Shown here piece by piece: positions 1 through 12,373 of a stretch of 64,000 nt of DNA. The notes beneath the pieces were generated by a model, which ran no database searches, was not told where the DNA came from, and saw only the letters and a program-made list of their open reading frames with translations. A program made the translations under genes and the position numbers. This DNA comes from Amaurobius ferox. Taxonomy: Eukaryota > Arthropoda > Arachnida > Araneae > Amaurobiidae. Position 1 is the first letter of the stretch. Each line of letters starts with the position of its first letter. The DNA lies in contig OX578148.1 in NCBI GenBank assembly GCA_951213105.1, forward strand, positions 142,792,043 through 142,856,042, given 5' to 3'.

Positions 1-548
1 TCCAATATCTTAATTCAAAACTTTCAATCCAAATTACTCTAAACTGTTTGTCTTAATAGGTAATTTATAAAAAATGAGTCCATCTTAACAAATTTCAATT
101 AAAGTAGTTACTTTAATATAAATATTCAGTTTCAGAATGTTTTTTCTATATTTGCCTAATTATCTGAGTAGTTAAATATTAAGAGTGTAAGTCATTAATG
201 GCTTTTAAAAGTAATATGTATTTCATTTTGCTATTTCAAAGCATTAAATAATTAAATTAGCTGGGAAGGTCCAAAACCATCCAAAATTAGCTTCAATAAC
301 ATATTATAGATACTTCGTCACATCGTAAATATTTTCCTCTCAATTTCTGCTAAATTACTGATAGAGTTATAAAGAAGAATGTGTGATGTGTAATTTGATG
401 CCCTGCATGCTATCGCAACCTGTCAGACAGATATTAAGTAGAAGGGCATGCATTTTTTGAAAGGTAATATATTTTAAACATTTTAAAAATAGAGAGAAAA
501 AGCAGCTAAATGCTTTATGTACATCATAATTCAGAAGTTATACATTCA
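1..548. other. AT-rich intronic or flanking sequence, no feature seen
   Basis: I see no open frame, conserved exon or repeat here. It probably lies in the TM9SF3 intron downstream of the 4224-4432 exon. Confidence 0.5.
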
Positions 549-3500
549 CAGACTTGCCAACCTCTCAGAGACAGAAAGCGTAACACAACGCACGCGATAA
601 TGTACGCGCGGTATATTATCAGCTATGTAAATTCTTGATAATCAGCTGTAGGGATTTTTTTCCCCTACATCAAAATTCTATTGAGAAAACAATTAAATTA
701 TTACAATCCACAGCAAACATTTTTATGTTGTTAATTTTTAAATTAAACATTTAAAATTAAATAAAAATATTAATTCTTTAATAAAATGCATCAATATAAA
801 ACAATTAGAAAACTATAATGCACATCATGGATTTTTGATTTTTATTAAAAAGAAAGGTAAGGACACAATTTTCGCACATTACAACAACATTAATAAATCT
901 AACTTTTATTTAAACCAACATATGTGGCTGACTTTGCCTTTTTTAAAAAAATAATAAGAGAAATCCCCCATTAAATCGAAACGGAAATTTTATAAGTCAA
1001 TCAAGCTAAATAAGCTTATAAATATTTCCTCAAAACTTTAATAACATATTAAAAAATTCAGTAAACTTCCGTTAATACGGCGTGAAATTCCACAAATTTT
1101 CCTTGCTGTCTGTATCAAAATTCTAGGTACTGCATACAGCTATTTTTAATGCCAATTTTAAAAAATAACTTTAGATTTAATTGATACCGTGAATATATAA
1201 CAGTGTAAAAAAGCCATTCAAAATAACTTGAAATGTTTTATACAATTTTGGTTACATGGTTACATAAACAGTACAACTTGGAAAGGCCAGTCCGGACTTT
1301 ACCGATTCTGGAATTTTCCGAATTATTGAATTTGGTTTTTTTCTATTTTCAAATTTCATAAGAAAATTTTAAAAAATCTGTATCATTGTTCGAAATGATC
1401 CAAATTATAGCATGTTACCCTCCATTTTGAAGGGTTTGAAAACATATTTTGATTGATACCAAGTTTGATAATGTTTCCTTGTGCCTCCCCCCCCCCCCCC
1501 CTCCGAGGGGACATATAGCGTCACGAACACAAAAATTGTATTACGGCTATTTTTCACTATAATTACTGAAACTATTAAATCGCAATCAATTGAGCCATGC
1601 ATAATCTCTTTTATGCATGGTTATGTTAAATTTTGTCCTATACTGCCATGTTAAGAAAATAAAAATTTTGAAGTTTTCGTTCAAATTAAAAAAAAAATTC
1701 TATTTAGTTCTAGATTTTTCGTTAACAAAGCCGAATATAAAGTTTCGTGAAAATCCATTATTATTTGTAGCAGCTATCATGTATGCGGGAGATAGACCAC
1801 AGATGAACATCACTCCAAAAATAGTCCAAACGTGTTCAGGAGGTCTTAAAACATATGTTGACATCAAAATCTCGAAATCGAAAATTTTCGTGAAAACAAT
1901 ATTTTCTCAATTCTACGCATGAGAAAAAAACAAACAAACAGACGTTTAATTTATTTTCTAGCATCCGTTATATAATTATTCCGTACGTCGTTATATAATC
2001 AGTTCCGCTGAAAAGGGAAAACATGATTTTTCTAAAATACGATGAGTCATTAGAATGCAGCTGATGTCGACCCCTTTGAGAGTTCAATGTGTTAATGACC
2101 TTGTTGCTCCGAGCTTTGCAATAAACAAAAGAGCAAAATACGCGGCAAATTTCAAGCTGGAAGACGCTCCGCTCTAACGAGGTGCTTCTTGATTACATCA
2201 TTGGAAAATGATAAACCAAACAAAAACAATCACTGCAAATGCTTTCTTTCGTCTTCCCGCTCACTATGAGTCCTACGGATAAAAAATAAAGTGATTGAAA
2301 CGTTCTACCAATTTCTACGTAAACTTTTAAGTCATAAAAATTGGTTTTAGCTTAAAATTTGGTTTTGGTTCTTTATAAACTAGTTTTGTACTTTTTATTT
2401 ATTTTTCGGTTCACCTAAGTTGAAAATTCCCTTTCTTCAGAATGTTGAATAAAAAACAGATTTTCTCTGACATTTTAGTCCACTTTTAAATTCCCAGTTA
2501 CCAGAGTGCACACGAACGAACTCTGTGCATGTTTGGCTCCCCTGTGTCTACCACACTCCAGAAAGGAAGCATTGGCTCCTTTTTTCCTACATAGATCTTT
2601 CAAAATAAATAATCGAAGGTGAGTTTTTCTTTTTTCTATTCAATACAAAGGTCCCTATCACATTCAGGTAACATGGTCAAGTACTGGCCGACTCCAGGCA
2701 CCGGGAGAGCAGGTTGTAGGTAGTAGTGTCTTAGTCCGAACAACCACACAGTTGATAAAAACTTGAGATGTCTGAAAAGAAAGAAATCTAATCCTCTAAT
2801 TTTGTTGGTAGATTACACTGTTGTGAGAAATTTCTGATTCAATCCTTTCTCTCCGTTCCGAGAATTACGGAGAAGAATTACGTTTTCCGGTATTTTCATG
2901 AAATGGCGCAGTGGTGGCGCAAAATCAGTTAAAATTTGCTTTTTGTATCAGAATGGGGCAGTTCGGCGCAGCAATCATATCACTGGGCATTGCTATGAAG
3001 CAAGGTTAAAATGCCTAACATGACTTTAGAATGTTTGTTACTGTGTTTAAAGACAAAACATCACGTGCTCCCTCCGCGCATGAGTTTTTTTCAGATAACG
3101 GGAATAGTCCAGGTCTTCGCCAAAACTCCCGCACAAAAATTGACAAAAACTAGTCCCAATGTTAAATGCTGCCGGTTTTTGCTCAATGTCGCAGAAACCA
3201 GCTCAGTTGGGCGAAAATACCATTGAACTAAGCAAAAGCTGAAAGTAGCCCAAAATTTGCAACCCGCACGGCAGTCAGAAAAATTTTCCTCCAGCCAAAA
3301 CTAGCTCAATCGAGCGGGAAAATCGCGAAACTGGCAATACTGCAAATACGCGTCTACATTCCAGCGCTGACCAATCAGTAGCTTTAAATATGACGAGAAA
3401 AAATGGGAAAGCCGAATGAGTTCGGAACAGAAAAGGAGACTGGATTGGTCTATTAGTTGACGGTGTATTTTTGTTTATTTCCAATGGAAAACCAAAGACA

Positions 3501-3681
3501 GGGGAATTTGTTAGAAATCAAAAGCCTCTCGAAATTCCCTACTTCGGTCTGAAAAAGGGAAAAAATAGAGAAAAACGCATTTTTTTTTTTAAATCGTACT
3601 TTTGGTGGCAAAATCGTATTATCGTACTGCTCGGGATTTATCGTACTAAATACGATTAAATCGTAACAGTTGGCAGGTCTG
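549..3681. mobile_element. Candidate non-autonomous DNA transposon with short terminal inverted repeats
   Basis: The left end reads CAGACTTGCCAAC. The right end, read on the minus strand, is CAGACCTGCCAAC: 12 of 13 identical. The six bases before the left end (543-548) and after the right end (3682-3687) are both CATTCA, a possible target duplication. hAT elements normally make 8 bp, so the class is uncertain. No transposase is recognisable; a C15 run is at 1487-1501. A similar TGCCAACTGTA end occurs near 51588 (minus strand), suggesting a dispersed family. The span could also be two unrelated fragments. Confidence 0.4.
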
Positions 3682-3687
3682 CATTCA

Positions 3688-4223
3688 GTATATAAAATCA
3701 AGTATGCTAATAAAATATTGTTTTGCTTTTTACTTGCGTCACTTGAACGCCTTTTAAAGTTTTTGAATAAAAAGATTTAGATTTGAACTTTTGTGCTTAA
3801 ATTTTCTTTCTTAAGTTCTTCATTAATGCATCTCTCTGTTCTAAAATCCATATGACTATGTGGCGTCATCCATCTAAAACTTACCTACGTGGAAACCTAA
3901 TTTTTTTTCTCCCACCAACAATGTATTAAATTTCAAACTGCTGGTCATCTACTGCTTAAATTTATTTTTCATGGGTATTTAGTTAAATAGACATTGATGT
4001 TTTGTTTAGATAAGAGTTTTTCTGGAAGGGAGTTGCAAATTTAAGGATATAATTCTGCCCTGAATTTTAAACATTGTGTTAAAAGATCATTTATAATTTC
4101 TGGACATTATTCTATATAAACATAAAAATTTATAAAATTTCTCCCTCATTTTTGTCACTTTGAAAGAGGATACCTCAAGATGAGTAAGAATAAAAATGTG
4201 TCTACAATGACATGATGAATTAC
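3688..4223. other. Intronic sequence, no feature seen
   Basis: AT-rich sequence directly downstream of the 4224 splice donor. I looked for the remaining TM9SF3 C-terminal exon here and did not find it. Confidence 0.5.
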
Positions 4224-4432
4224 ATTTCAATGAAGATGGAGCCGAAAGGAAGTATGCCGCCCAGGCAGATGATGACTCCTGGTTCCATGAACCACTTTTT
4301 CTCCGGAATGGGTCTTGGGACTGCATTGATGCGGCATGGGTAGTTGGGCTGACCAGACAGGTTGCGCCCCAGGACTGTGCCCACCAGGGTCAGGGGCAGG
4401 ATCACAAAAAGGCAGATGCAGGTGACAGCAAC
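4224..4432 (-). CDS. TM9SF3: TM9SF3 coding exon; last visible exon, gene continues off the left edge
   Basis: 69 codons plus AT. Starts [19 protein letters not shown], then [20 protein letters not shown] and [10 protein letters not shown], ending [13 protein letters not shown]. The [12 protein letters not shown] and PRPIPEKKW blocks are near-invariant in TM9SF3. Acceptor ccttccag at 4433-4434; donor gtaatt from 4223, which splits a Met codon (AT|G). The expected C-terminal part (four more membrane helices, about 120 residues) was not found between 1 and 4223, so it should lie to the left of the window. Confidence 0.95.
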
Positions 4433-4657
4433 CTGGAAGGAACAGTCAAATGAAACAAATATTTTACAATCTCTTAATTGAAATCTGAGTTCATTATCTT
4501 TTTCCATATGAGATCTAAATAAAAGATAAAACCACATGTGCTATAGTACCACAATAACCAAACCTACTTGATTAACCAGGGTCACACTTCTTGTTTAACC
4601 TAAAAAAGAAGGCTGTTTTCTGCCTACCAAATTAATTGTACATCCAGCCAGCATTCT

Positions 4658-7175
4658 TTGTTCACTTCATATAACTTCCAATCGTACAGCCATGCATCAC
4701 TAAATAACACACTTAAATTTAAATCTTGTAATTCTAATAGATGTAAAAAGTGTCCGTTTGCTAATCGTAATCAGATCAATTGTACCAATAATCTTGTCTT
4801 CCGTAAAACATATAATTGCATCTACCAAATTGTATGTAAGAAATGTAATATGTCATATATAGGTCAAACCAGCAATCCTCTGCATCTCCGAATTAACGTA
4901 CGCAAGAATCGCATAAATTTTTTTTTCAAATAATGCAATTACCCTTAATGAATCAAAATTCGAATACGTACATTTTTCTAAACATGGGTTTGATAACATT
5001 TAGAATTCTGTGTATTAAAAAAAAATTATGACAGCTTGTTTCTTGAGAATGAATTCATTTGTGCACACAAAACTATTTTGCCATATGGACTCAATCAATT
5101 ATTTAATCATCATAATATAGTTAAAAAATCCTTTAATTATCCTAATGAAGACCATAATACTTATAATTCCTTTGTCCCTAACAATAATCCTAAAAATAAA
5201 TCAAAAAGAACTAAAAGAGCAAGTAAATATAATAAAAAAATGCCTTCATTATCTGAACTAAAAAATGTAATCCTTCAGCAACATGCAAATTTTAAAATTA
5301 CTTTTGATTGGAAACAATGTAAAAACTGGATTTTCGCAATTAAAAAACAGCAATTAAATATAGTATATAACCTTTTTCTAACTACTGCATTTGATAACAT
5401 TCATTTTAAACATTTATTCTATGATTTGCTCATTACCAGAAGTAAAAATCTTAATGTTTATGTGTCACGGATTTAAACTTTAATGACGAATCAAAACAAT
5501 ATACTAAAATAAACGAATATTATACCTTGAATTTCACTAATTCTGTCTTAAATAATCTGAAGATAAATAATTTTTTAAAATCGGTTTCCAATTACTTTCC
5601 AGTCAAACATGTAAATCCTAAAATTGCTTATAAATATGATAAACCGCTAGGACGTTATATTTTCAATTATAATCAAATTGCCAAATCAATAGATATTAAT
5701 CAAAATTATGAATTGGATAAAGAGTCATATTGCCACTGTCATTTAGAAAAATACAAAGACTTCGTAGATAAACACCATGGGCATGTTATAACGAGAAATC
5801 TAAATATTATTAATTATGATGCACTGAGATCACTGATGTTACTTGGTACTAAGTACCGTATATCTACTAAATTTAAACATAAATTAATTTGTAAAGATTT
5901 ATTTCTTGACTTAAATAAATTTATCTATAAAGTCAGCTATAAATATCAAATCCCTGTAGAAGACTTCAAACCCTGTAGTGTCTCAATAGAGCAATACTTA
6001 AATCTCTATATATATAATCAGAAAATTAATAAATCATATAAACTTAATTCAATTAAAAATGATATTAAAGAAATTCAAAATGATTTTGTCATTACATATG
6101 TCGATAAGGCAAGTGGTAACTACTCAATTATTTGTAAATATTACTATATAAGTACCCTCCAGTCACACTTACTTAATAATCAAATCTATAATTTACATAA
6201 AACTAACTTTAAAATCTTATCCAATAGAATTTCAGCCAAGCCAAATATAAGCAAATCCATCTAAAAAATAGTTGTAATAACATTCCATATAATGTTTTAG
6301 TACCCAAGATTCATAAATCCCCTGTTGCTTTTCGAACCATTACCAGTGACATAATTTTTGCATTACTAATGCTGGAAAATTATTATTAAAAATATTACAT
6401 GAAGTATCCTTGTCAGATGAAATCTCAAATAATTGTCACATTGTAAAAAAACAGTTTTGAATTAGTTAAGAAATTAAAAACTCTTACTAATATTAATATA
6501 AATGATCTGTATAGAATTATTTTAAGAATTTTTGAAAAATATAATATCAACCTAAACTATTCAAATTTCCTCTTTAAAAATTACTTAATTTCGCTCCTTA
6601 TGAGAATTATATTCAACATGATGGTACTTTTTTTAAACAACAGGTTGGTATCTCACAAGGGGGATGTGCCTCATCATTGTTAGCTAATCTGTATTTATTC
6701 TGCTATGAAAAAAACATTAATCCAAGCTTGCATAATATGCACATGTTTAGATATTTAGATGACAGATGACATATTATGCGTATCCCCAAATAATATCCCT
6801 ATAGTATTAAACTTTTATCCAAAAAATTTACAATTAAATGCAAGTAATAATGACTCTAATGTTGCAAACTTTTTAGATTTAAATTTAAATTTATAAAATT
6901 GTAATATGGCTATAAACTTGTATGATAAAAGACAGGATTTTAAATTTAATACATCAAAAATTCAACATTTTGACTCTTGTTTGCATATATCTGTATTTAG
7001 AAATATTATAATAAACCAGGCTCTTAGAATCAATAAAATTTGTGATGAATATTATAAATTAGCACATTTTATGGAATTATTGAGTACAGCGACTAATAAT
7101 GCATATCCTCCCAAGTTCGTTATTAAAAATATCAACTCAGTGTATCAACTTTCACTTGATAACATAACATTCTAG
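4658..7175 (+). pseudogene. Degenerate Penelope-like retroelement with N-terminal GIY-YIG nuclease (Naiad-like, permuted)
   Basis: Pieces of one protein in shifting frames. At 4658-4933, a Cys-rich segment (CNSNRCKKC) precedes a GIY-YIG core (CIYQIVCKKCNMSYIGQT). At 5036-5476, the nuclease tail contains KTILPYGLNQ. At 5527-6264 comes the pre-RT region with CHCHLEKYKDFVDKHHGH and TKYR, then YVDKASGNYSIICKYYY. Then VPKIHKSPVAFRTI (about 6300), GISQGGCASSLLANLYLF (about 6650) and the RT catalytic RYLDD (about 6750). At 6906-7175, a C-terminal block follows with LYDKRQDFKFNTSKIQHFDS. The nuclease lies before the RT, the reverse of classical Penelope and the order described for Naiad/Chlamys elements. 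Broken by several frameshifts, including a 7-bp duplication (agatgac) at the RYLDD site. Same-strand order supports one insertion. Confidence 0.8.
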
Positions 7176-7953
7176 AAAACTTTCCCAATTATAGTGGCTA
7201 ACATACATAATTTAAAAAAAAAAAAAGTTATATATAATTATTTATTAATTATATAAATAAATAAAAATGAAAAATAATAAACTAAGTCAAAAAAATTAGA
7301 AAAATCAAAAAATCAGAAAATAAGATGCATTAACATTAATGTTTTGAATTTTATTTTCGCAAAAAAATGTAACTTTTGTCAGTATTGAAACTACGATTTG
7401 AGCGCCCTTATAATGGTGTACAGTGGCATTCTCGTTTATCCAGTTTTCCTATGAATTACTTGTTTAGTAAGAATTTTCATCTTTGATTCATGTTCATATT
7501 CAGAATTGCGTATATGGGTTGTTCATATTCTGAATTGCTTGTCCGGTCTCGTGCTTAGACTCACTGGACGGGTCTAGGAGTATTACTGTGAACGTTCGTA
7601 CTGCCTCCCTGGTAGAATTTCAACTTGGTCATTCTGGTGCTTCTAGATAATTTAAGCTGTTGAGGTTGATCATGTATACATGTGGTAAAAGAAGAAGGGT
7701 TCATGCCGCATGGTAATACAAATTTTCTTAATGTTTCCTATCTTCATTTTTTTATGCCTGTAGTCTGAGTTAGAGTATTTATAGTAATGTACTATTGCTC
7801 TATCTGAAACAGGCATGTGCTTGGGTTAGTTAGAGTTAAATACTCAGACCTGCGGAGAGATAAGATAAGAGATCTTTAAACTTTTAAAACAAAACACAGA
7901 TAGCTACTGAATTTCCAAAGGTGCCATGCCACACTTTCAATATTAACTAAAAT
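7176..7953. other. Downstream of the Penelope-like element; no gene seen
   Basis: Possibly the 3' untranslated part of the preceding element. A poly-A tract occurs near 7213. I recognise no coding segment or boundary. Confidence 0.4.
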
Positions 7954-8082
7954 AGTATTTATAAATGATTAAGGTGAATTCAAAAGGAGAAATCATAAGA
8001 TCGATAAATAGAAAAGTATTTGAAAAGAAAATGGGGGATGTACTTACAGGTAAGGCATGAAACAGCCAAGGGGGATTGTGAC
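7954..8082 (+). repeat. Left arm of a ~128-bp inverted repeat
   Basis: The sequence starting agtatttataaatgatt and ending ggggattgtgac recurs as reverse complement at 8839-8966 with only a few mismatches. The arms enclose about 756 bp that hold a Penelope RT fragment. Confidence 0.8.
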
Positions 8083-8105
8083 TCCTTGTTAATGAAGTCC
8101 CGTTT

Positions 8106-8564
8106 TTTAAGTTCGTAGATGATGTTCTAATTGGTAAAAAAGATCATGCTTATCAGTTTGACTTTGAATTCTACCCAATAAATCTGGAACTTATTGAATC
8201 AAATAATAAAGAGGAAGAATGTGTGGATTTTTTGGTCATAAGTATTTATTATGATACAAGGGACTCCATATGTTTCAAACTTTTTGATAAGAGACATACT
8301 TTTGATATCGAAATTAATTACATAATCGATTGGAATACCAACTTGAGTAAAAGTATATTCCGTAACTTGATAATCAACCATCTACAACAATATAAAAGAC
8401 TTAATACATCACAAGTGGAACGTAACAAATGCGAAAGGGATTTAGTTGCAGAAGCAGTGAAACAACGTTATCCAATTCGTTTTCTAAGGCATTATAATAA
8501 TGCCTTTTACAATAACAAAATGAACAACAACAATTATGCAAACTTCAACAAACTGTTATTATAA
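8106..8564 (+). pseudogene. Second Penelope-like RT fragment (motif E/thumb region)
   Basis: From FKFVDDVLIG (the catalytic VDD, 8106-8140) through YPINLELIESNNKEEECVDF and KLFDKRHTFDIEINY to RNLIINHLQQYKR and the end at 8564. The order (xDD, ELxxS/DxxxFL, DKRxxF, ...NxLxxY) is that of the Penelope RT C-terminal half and aligns with the tail of the element ending at 7175, though the two are clearly different families. The upstream half, including the nuclease and RT fingers, is missing. The frame is open from about 8112 to the stop, so it is a truncated rather than heavily mutated copy. Confidence 0.7.
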
Positions 8565-8838
8565 ATTGGTATATACATGGATAGTACAAGATGATTTGTT
8601 TTGTACACCTTGATAATGGGACAGTTCTTTGGGTGAGTGTTTCATATGCATGTATATGGTTCTGATCCATTGTTCATTCTGCCTTATTCCTTGTCTTCAT
8701 CCGGGACTTCGGTTCTTTGATTCATTCAGGGCAATGGCGATTCTTGTTGTTATAATGGATGAAGGGTTGCTTCGGGAAGGTATTGGTTCCAGGAGTGTTT
8801 CCTTGGATTAAAAGCATGCTTAAACTGAGAATGAGGGG

Positions 8839-8966
8839 TCACAATCCCCCTTGGCTGTTTCATACCTTACCTGTAAGTACATCCCCCATTTTCTTTTCAA
8901 ATTCTTTTCTATTTATCAGTCTTATGACTTCTCCTTTTGAATTCACCTTAATCATTTATAAATACT
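8839..8966 (-). repeat. Right arm of the ~128-bp inverted repeat
   Basis: Reverse complement of 7954-8082. It is followed at once by an (AT)n microsatellite (about 8967-9000). Confidence 0.8.
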
Positions 8967-9000
8967 ATATATATATATACATATACATATATATATAATA
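8967..9000. repeat. (AT)n microsatellite
   Basis: Alternating AT with a few AC units, abutting the inverted-repeat arm. Confidence 0.8.
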
Positions 9001-9408
9001 TAAAACTTGAAAAATTGCTACTCTACCCTATTTGGTGAATTGATTAAAAAGCTAAAAGCAAAAAATAATTTATAATACAACTTGTAAAGCGCTATGCTGC
9101 AATTTTACATGTGTATACCTATATAAATACCCAAAAAGGACAAGTAACAATGTACTCATAAATTTCTAGAAGAGTGACAGGAGTAATGGCCGGGGGAAGT
9201 TGCGACCCCCACCACTCCGGTTAAAGCTTTTTTCAACCATGGCAAACTCTCCCGGTGGCCGATACTCTCTACCCTATTAACTTCATGACTCTTATAAAAC
9301 CGTAAAAATTACATACATACATATACACTTTCAATAACATGTAAATCTTTAAAAGTTTATTATTCTATGCTAAAACAAACCAAAAAGCACACTATAAAAA
9401 TTTTTAAC
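9001..9408. other. No gene seen
   Basis: AT-rich, with one short GC-rich patch near 9190-9260 (ggccgggggaagttgcgacc and a complementary-looking tccggt / cccggtggcc pair) that I cannot classify. Confidence 0.4.
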
Positions 9409-10133
9409 AATTTAAAATACTAATGTATGAAATTACTTCACTCGTGGTTATTTAATACCTTAATATCAATATATTCAAAACTAATGTTTGAAATCCAAGT
9501 CAGAGTGGTTAAATTTAAAAATTTGGATACAAGACCTATTGGCAACACTATCGCCATATAAATACTAATGTATGAAGTTACTTCATTCGTGCCTATTTAA
9601 TACTTTGAAATCCATATATTCATGACTAATTAAATCGAAGTCGGAGTGGTTATTTTAAAAAATGGATACAAGACCTATTAGCTACACTATTGCCATATAA
9701 ATACTGATATATGAAATTTCTTCACTCGTGGTTATTTAATCCTTTAAAAACTATATATTCAAAACTAATGTTTGAAATCCAAGTCAGAGTGGTTAATTTT
9801 AAAAATTGGATACAAGACCTATTGGCAACATTATCACCATATAAATACTAATGTATGAAATTACTTCACTCGTAGTTATTTAATACTTTAAAAACAATAT
9901 ATTCAAGACTAATGAAATCCAAGTCAGAGAAGTTATTTTTAAAAATTGGATACAAGACCTATTGGCAACATTATCGCCATATAAATACTAATGTATGAAA
10001 TTACTTCACTCGTGATTATTTAATACTTTAAAATTAATATATTCAAGACTAATGACATCCAAGTCAGAGAGGTTATTTTTAAATATTGGATACAAGATCT
10101 ATTGACAATATTATCACCATATAAATTCATTCA
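9409..10133. repeat. Tandem array, about five copies of a ~142-bp unit
   Basis: Units restart at about 9421, 9566, 9705, 9849 and 9989 (spacings 145, 139, 144, 140). Each contains atgaaattacttcactcg, a ggatacaagacctattgg block and a cgccatataaatac end. The copies differ by about 5-10%, so this is a local minisatellite with limited recent homogenisation. Confidence 0.9.
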
Positions 10134-11300
10134 TTTCATACATAAACACGCTATAGTCCAGACTCTTCGCAATACACCTTCCATGGAACAACAGGTAACT
10201 TATTGATATTATACCACTTTCACGTATAATCTCCTTTACTTTTATGCTAAAGTGAATATTAAAAGATCGTCCGATATTTCAGAAAACCCTTATAATCACG
10301 AAAATGCAATCTGGATATCACTTGAAATGTGTCTACAAAAAATAGCTCCGGCCATAGAATACCTATGTTTAGCTATATAGAGCTATCTGATTTATGATCC
10401 TCAATAAAGAGGAAATCGAGAAAGTCAACCTTTTTTTCTAAAGAGGAAATTGAGGCCACTTTTCCACTATGGAGTGCCCTTCCTCTTCTTTACCTTCATG
10501 CTACAGACATAACTCTGCCTCCCCTCCTATATTTTGACTTATTTGGGTGAAAATATCATTCTTGCAAGTAAAGAACACAGGGAAATCCTAGTCCAACTAA
10601 TTATATTTCGAAATGTTGGTTTTAGAGCAGATATTATTACAGAGTTCAAATTTTCAGAACATTTTACCTCAAACTGACACCAAAAAATAACAATTGAGCA
10701 AAATTTCATCTTCATAAAGAAAAACCACTTATATAGTAACATATAGGGTAGAAGAGGGAATACACCATTCTACAATTTTTCTGCCTTTTTCAGGAGAGGC
10801 GACAGGGGACATTTTGCTTCTTTCTTTTCTACTTTTGATTTTCCTAATGAAGAATGGGTGTGAATAAGGATGAACCATCCATGAAGCACTGCGTTCCCTT
10901 TTGCTGAAATACATCATAGAGAATCGTTTTAAGATAAGGAGGAAAATATCACAATCGTGATTAAAGAATCTTGCAAAAGTTTTCCAGTAAATGGGATTCT
11001 ACATAGGGAAAAATTTCTTTACTTTGCATCGACATGGTTTTCCAGAGTGAATTGTGTCGAGTTTCAGATTACCAGAAATGTTCCAATCTCACTGTATGAG
11101 AAAAAGTGAGAGATCATGCAGCACTGCATCTCATTGAAAACATGGTATGAAGGAGCAAAAAACATGTGTGCACATGATAGCCGTTTCCACAGAAATCTGT
11201 ACACCAGAATTTTCAAAAATGAAAATTCAAGGACTTTCAAGGGCGCCTAGTCTTTCCCAAGTACTTCTTAGGGCCCTTGAAAATTAAAATCAAGTATTTC
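10134..11300. other. No gene seen
   Basis: Intronic sequence without a recognisable exon or transposon. Several short open frames have no family features. Confidence 0.4.
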
Positions 11301-12373
11301 TTAACCCTTTCGTGACGAACGGCACGCCCACGTGCCAGCTGCGAACATGCATTCAAGGACGAACGGCACGCCGCCGGGCCGGAGGAAATTTTACCCTAAA
11401 GCACGACTGGCACATATTGGTGTTTCTACATGGAACATTTTAATTTGAATGTATTTGTATACTAGATGGCGTTAAATGCCCGTGGAAGCAACTTAAATGT
11501 ATTTTGTAGATGTTTGACCTTGGCACAAGGAGAATCCAATGAATTATTTCTCTATTTGGAGGGATGAAACATGGTTCTGTAGCGTAAGCAGACCTCACTT
11601 CTCGCAGCATAAACAATTTTATAATTGAGTTCCGGGTCTCGTTCTGATTTTGTCTTTAATTGATTTCGTTGTTGAATTAGAGGAATATAAGAGAGTATTT
11701 TTTTGAGTGGGTGGGGGAGGGGGGGGGTAAAGGAATGTGCGGCAATGAAATGATTAGGTTATTTATGTTCTCATGGAAAGGAAGGCTGGGATTTCGTTAA
11801 TATATCCCATCGAAAAGTTCCAGATATGGAATAAAAATATATAAATCGTCAGAATCGGAATGAGGCTATAAATGGAATTTCCTTGTGTATACTGGAAAGG
11901 ACACGGGATTATCAAGCTCTGATGGTGAGTATGGAGAACGCGTTGTGAAAACATTTCTAAGTGAACTTTTCGGAAAAGGATATACTTTGTATTTGGATAA
12001 ATTTTTTACCTCTCCTGTACTTGCAAAGTATTTGTTGTCTAAGAATACACATGTATGTGGTACAGTTTTAAAAAATCGGAAGGACATGCCAAAGAATTAT
12101 CCATCTGTACCTAAAACATATATACACTAAAATTTTTAATATTTTGATAAAAGAAAATTTGTATAAAAAATATACATCAAATAGAAAATAAGTATTTCCT
12201 TTCTTCCTGAAAAAAGTAGAATGCTGTGTTGAACGGGTGATTTTTAGTGAAATTTTTTCGAGAGTTAGGCTTAGCGCAAAAAAATAGCCGTCTTTTGGGC
12301 ACATTTCGGAAACGAAGCGCTTCGTCCTTTGGGCCACGGTAGTTTCGGAATGCCGCCGGCCCGAAAGGGTTAA
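11301..12373 (+). mobile_element. piggyBac-type element, internally deleted (copy 1)
   Basis: Bounded by TTAA at 11301-11304 and 12370-12373, the target site that piggyBac duplicates. Inside these, the ends read CCCTTTCG (11305-11312) and its inverse CGAAAGGG (12362-12369). Subterminal GC-rich blocks (ggcacgccgccgggccgg on the left, gccgccggcccgaaaggg on the right) are shared in diverged form with 27388-28470. Length is 1.07 kb against about 2.5 kb for an autonomous element. It carries only the catalytic part of the transposase. Confidence 0.85.
11797..12130 (+). pseudogene. piggyBac transposase fragment (DDE domain, second catalytic Asp region)
   Basis: Translated fragments YIPSKSSRYGIKIY, then GYKWNFLVYTGKDT, GERVVKTFLSELFGKGYTLY, LDKFFTSPVLAKYLLS and CGTVLKNRKDMPKNYP. 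These match the piggyBac transposase core; the Asp in LYLDKFFTS corresponds to the second catalytic Asp (usually YxDNFFTS). In-frame stops precede YIPSK and fall before GYKWNF. The N-terminus and the third-Asp region are missing, so it is not functional. The tail after 12130 is non-coding. Confidence 0.85.

Noticed and set aside
6745..6775. TGA in the RT of the Penelope-like element as selenocysteine
   Set aside because: The TGA is created by a 7-bp duplication (agatgac) that also shifts the frame; simple damage explains it.
7429..7460. Pogo/mariner-type end (cagtggcattctcgtttatcc)
   Set aside because: Single occurrence with no partner end or transposase.
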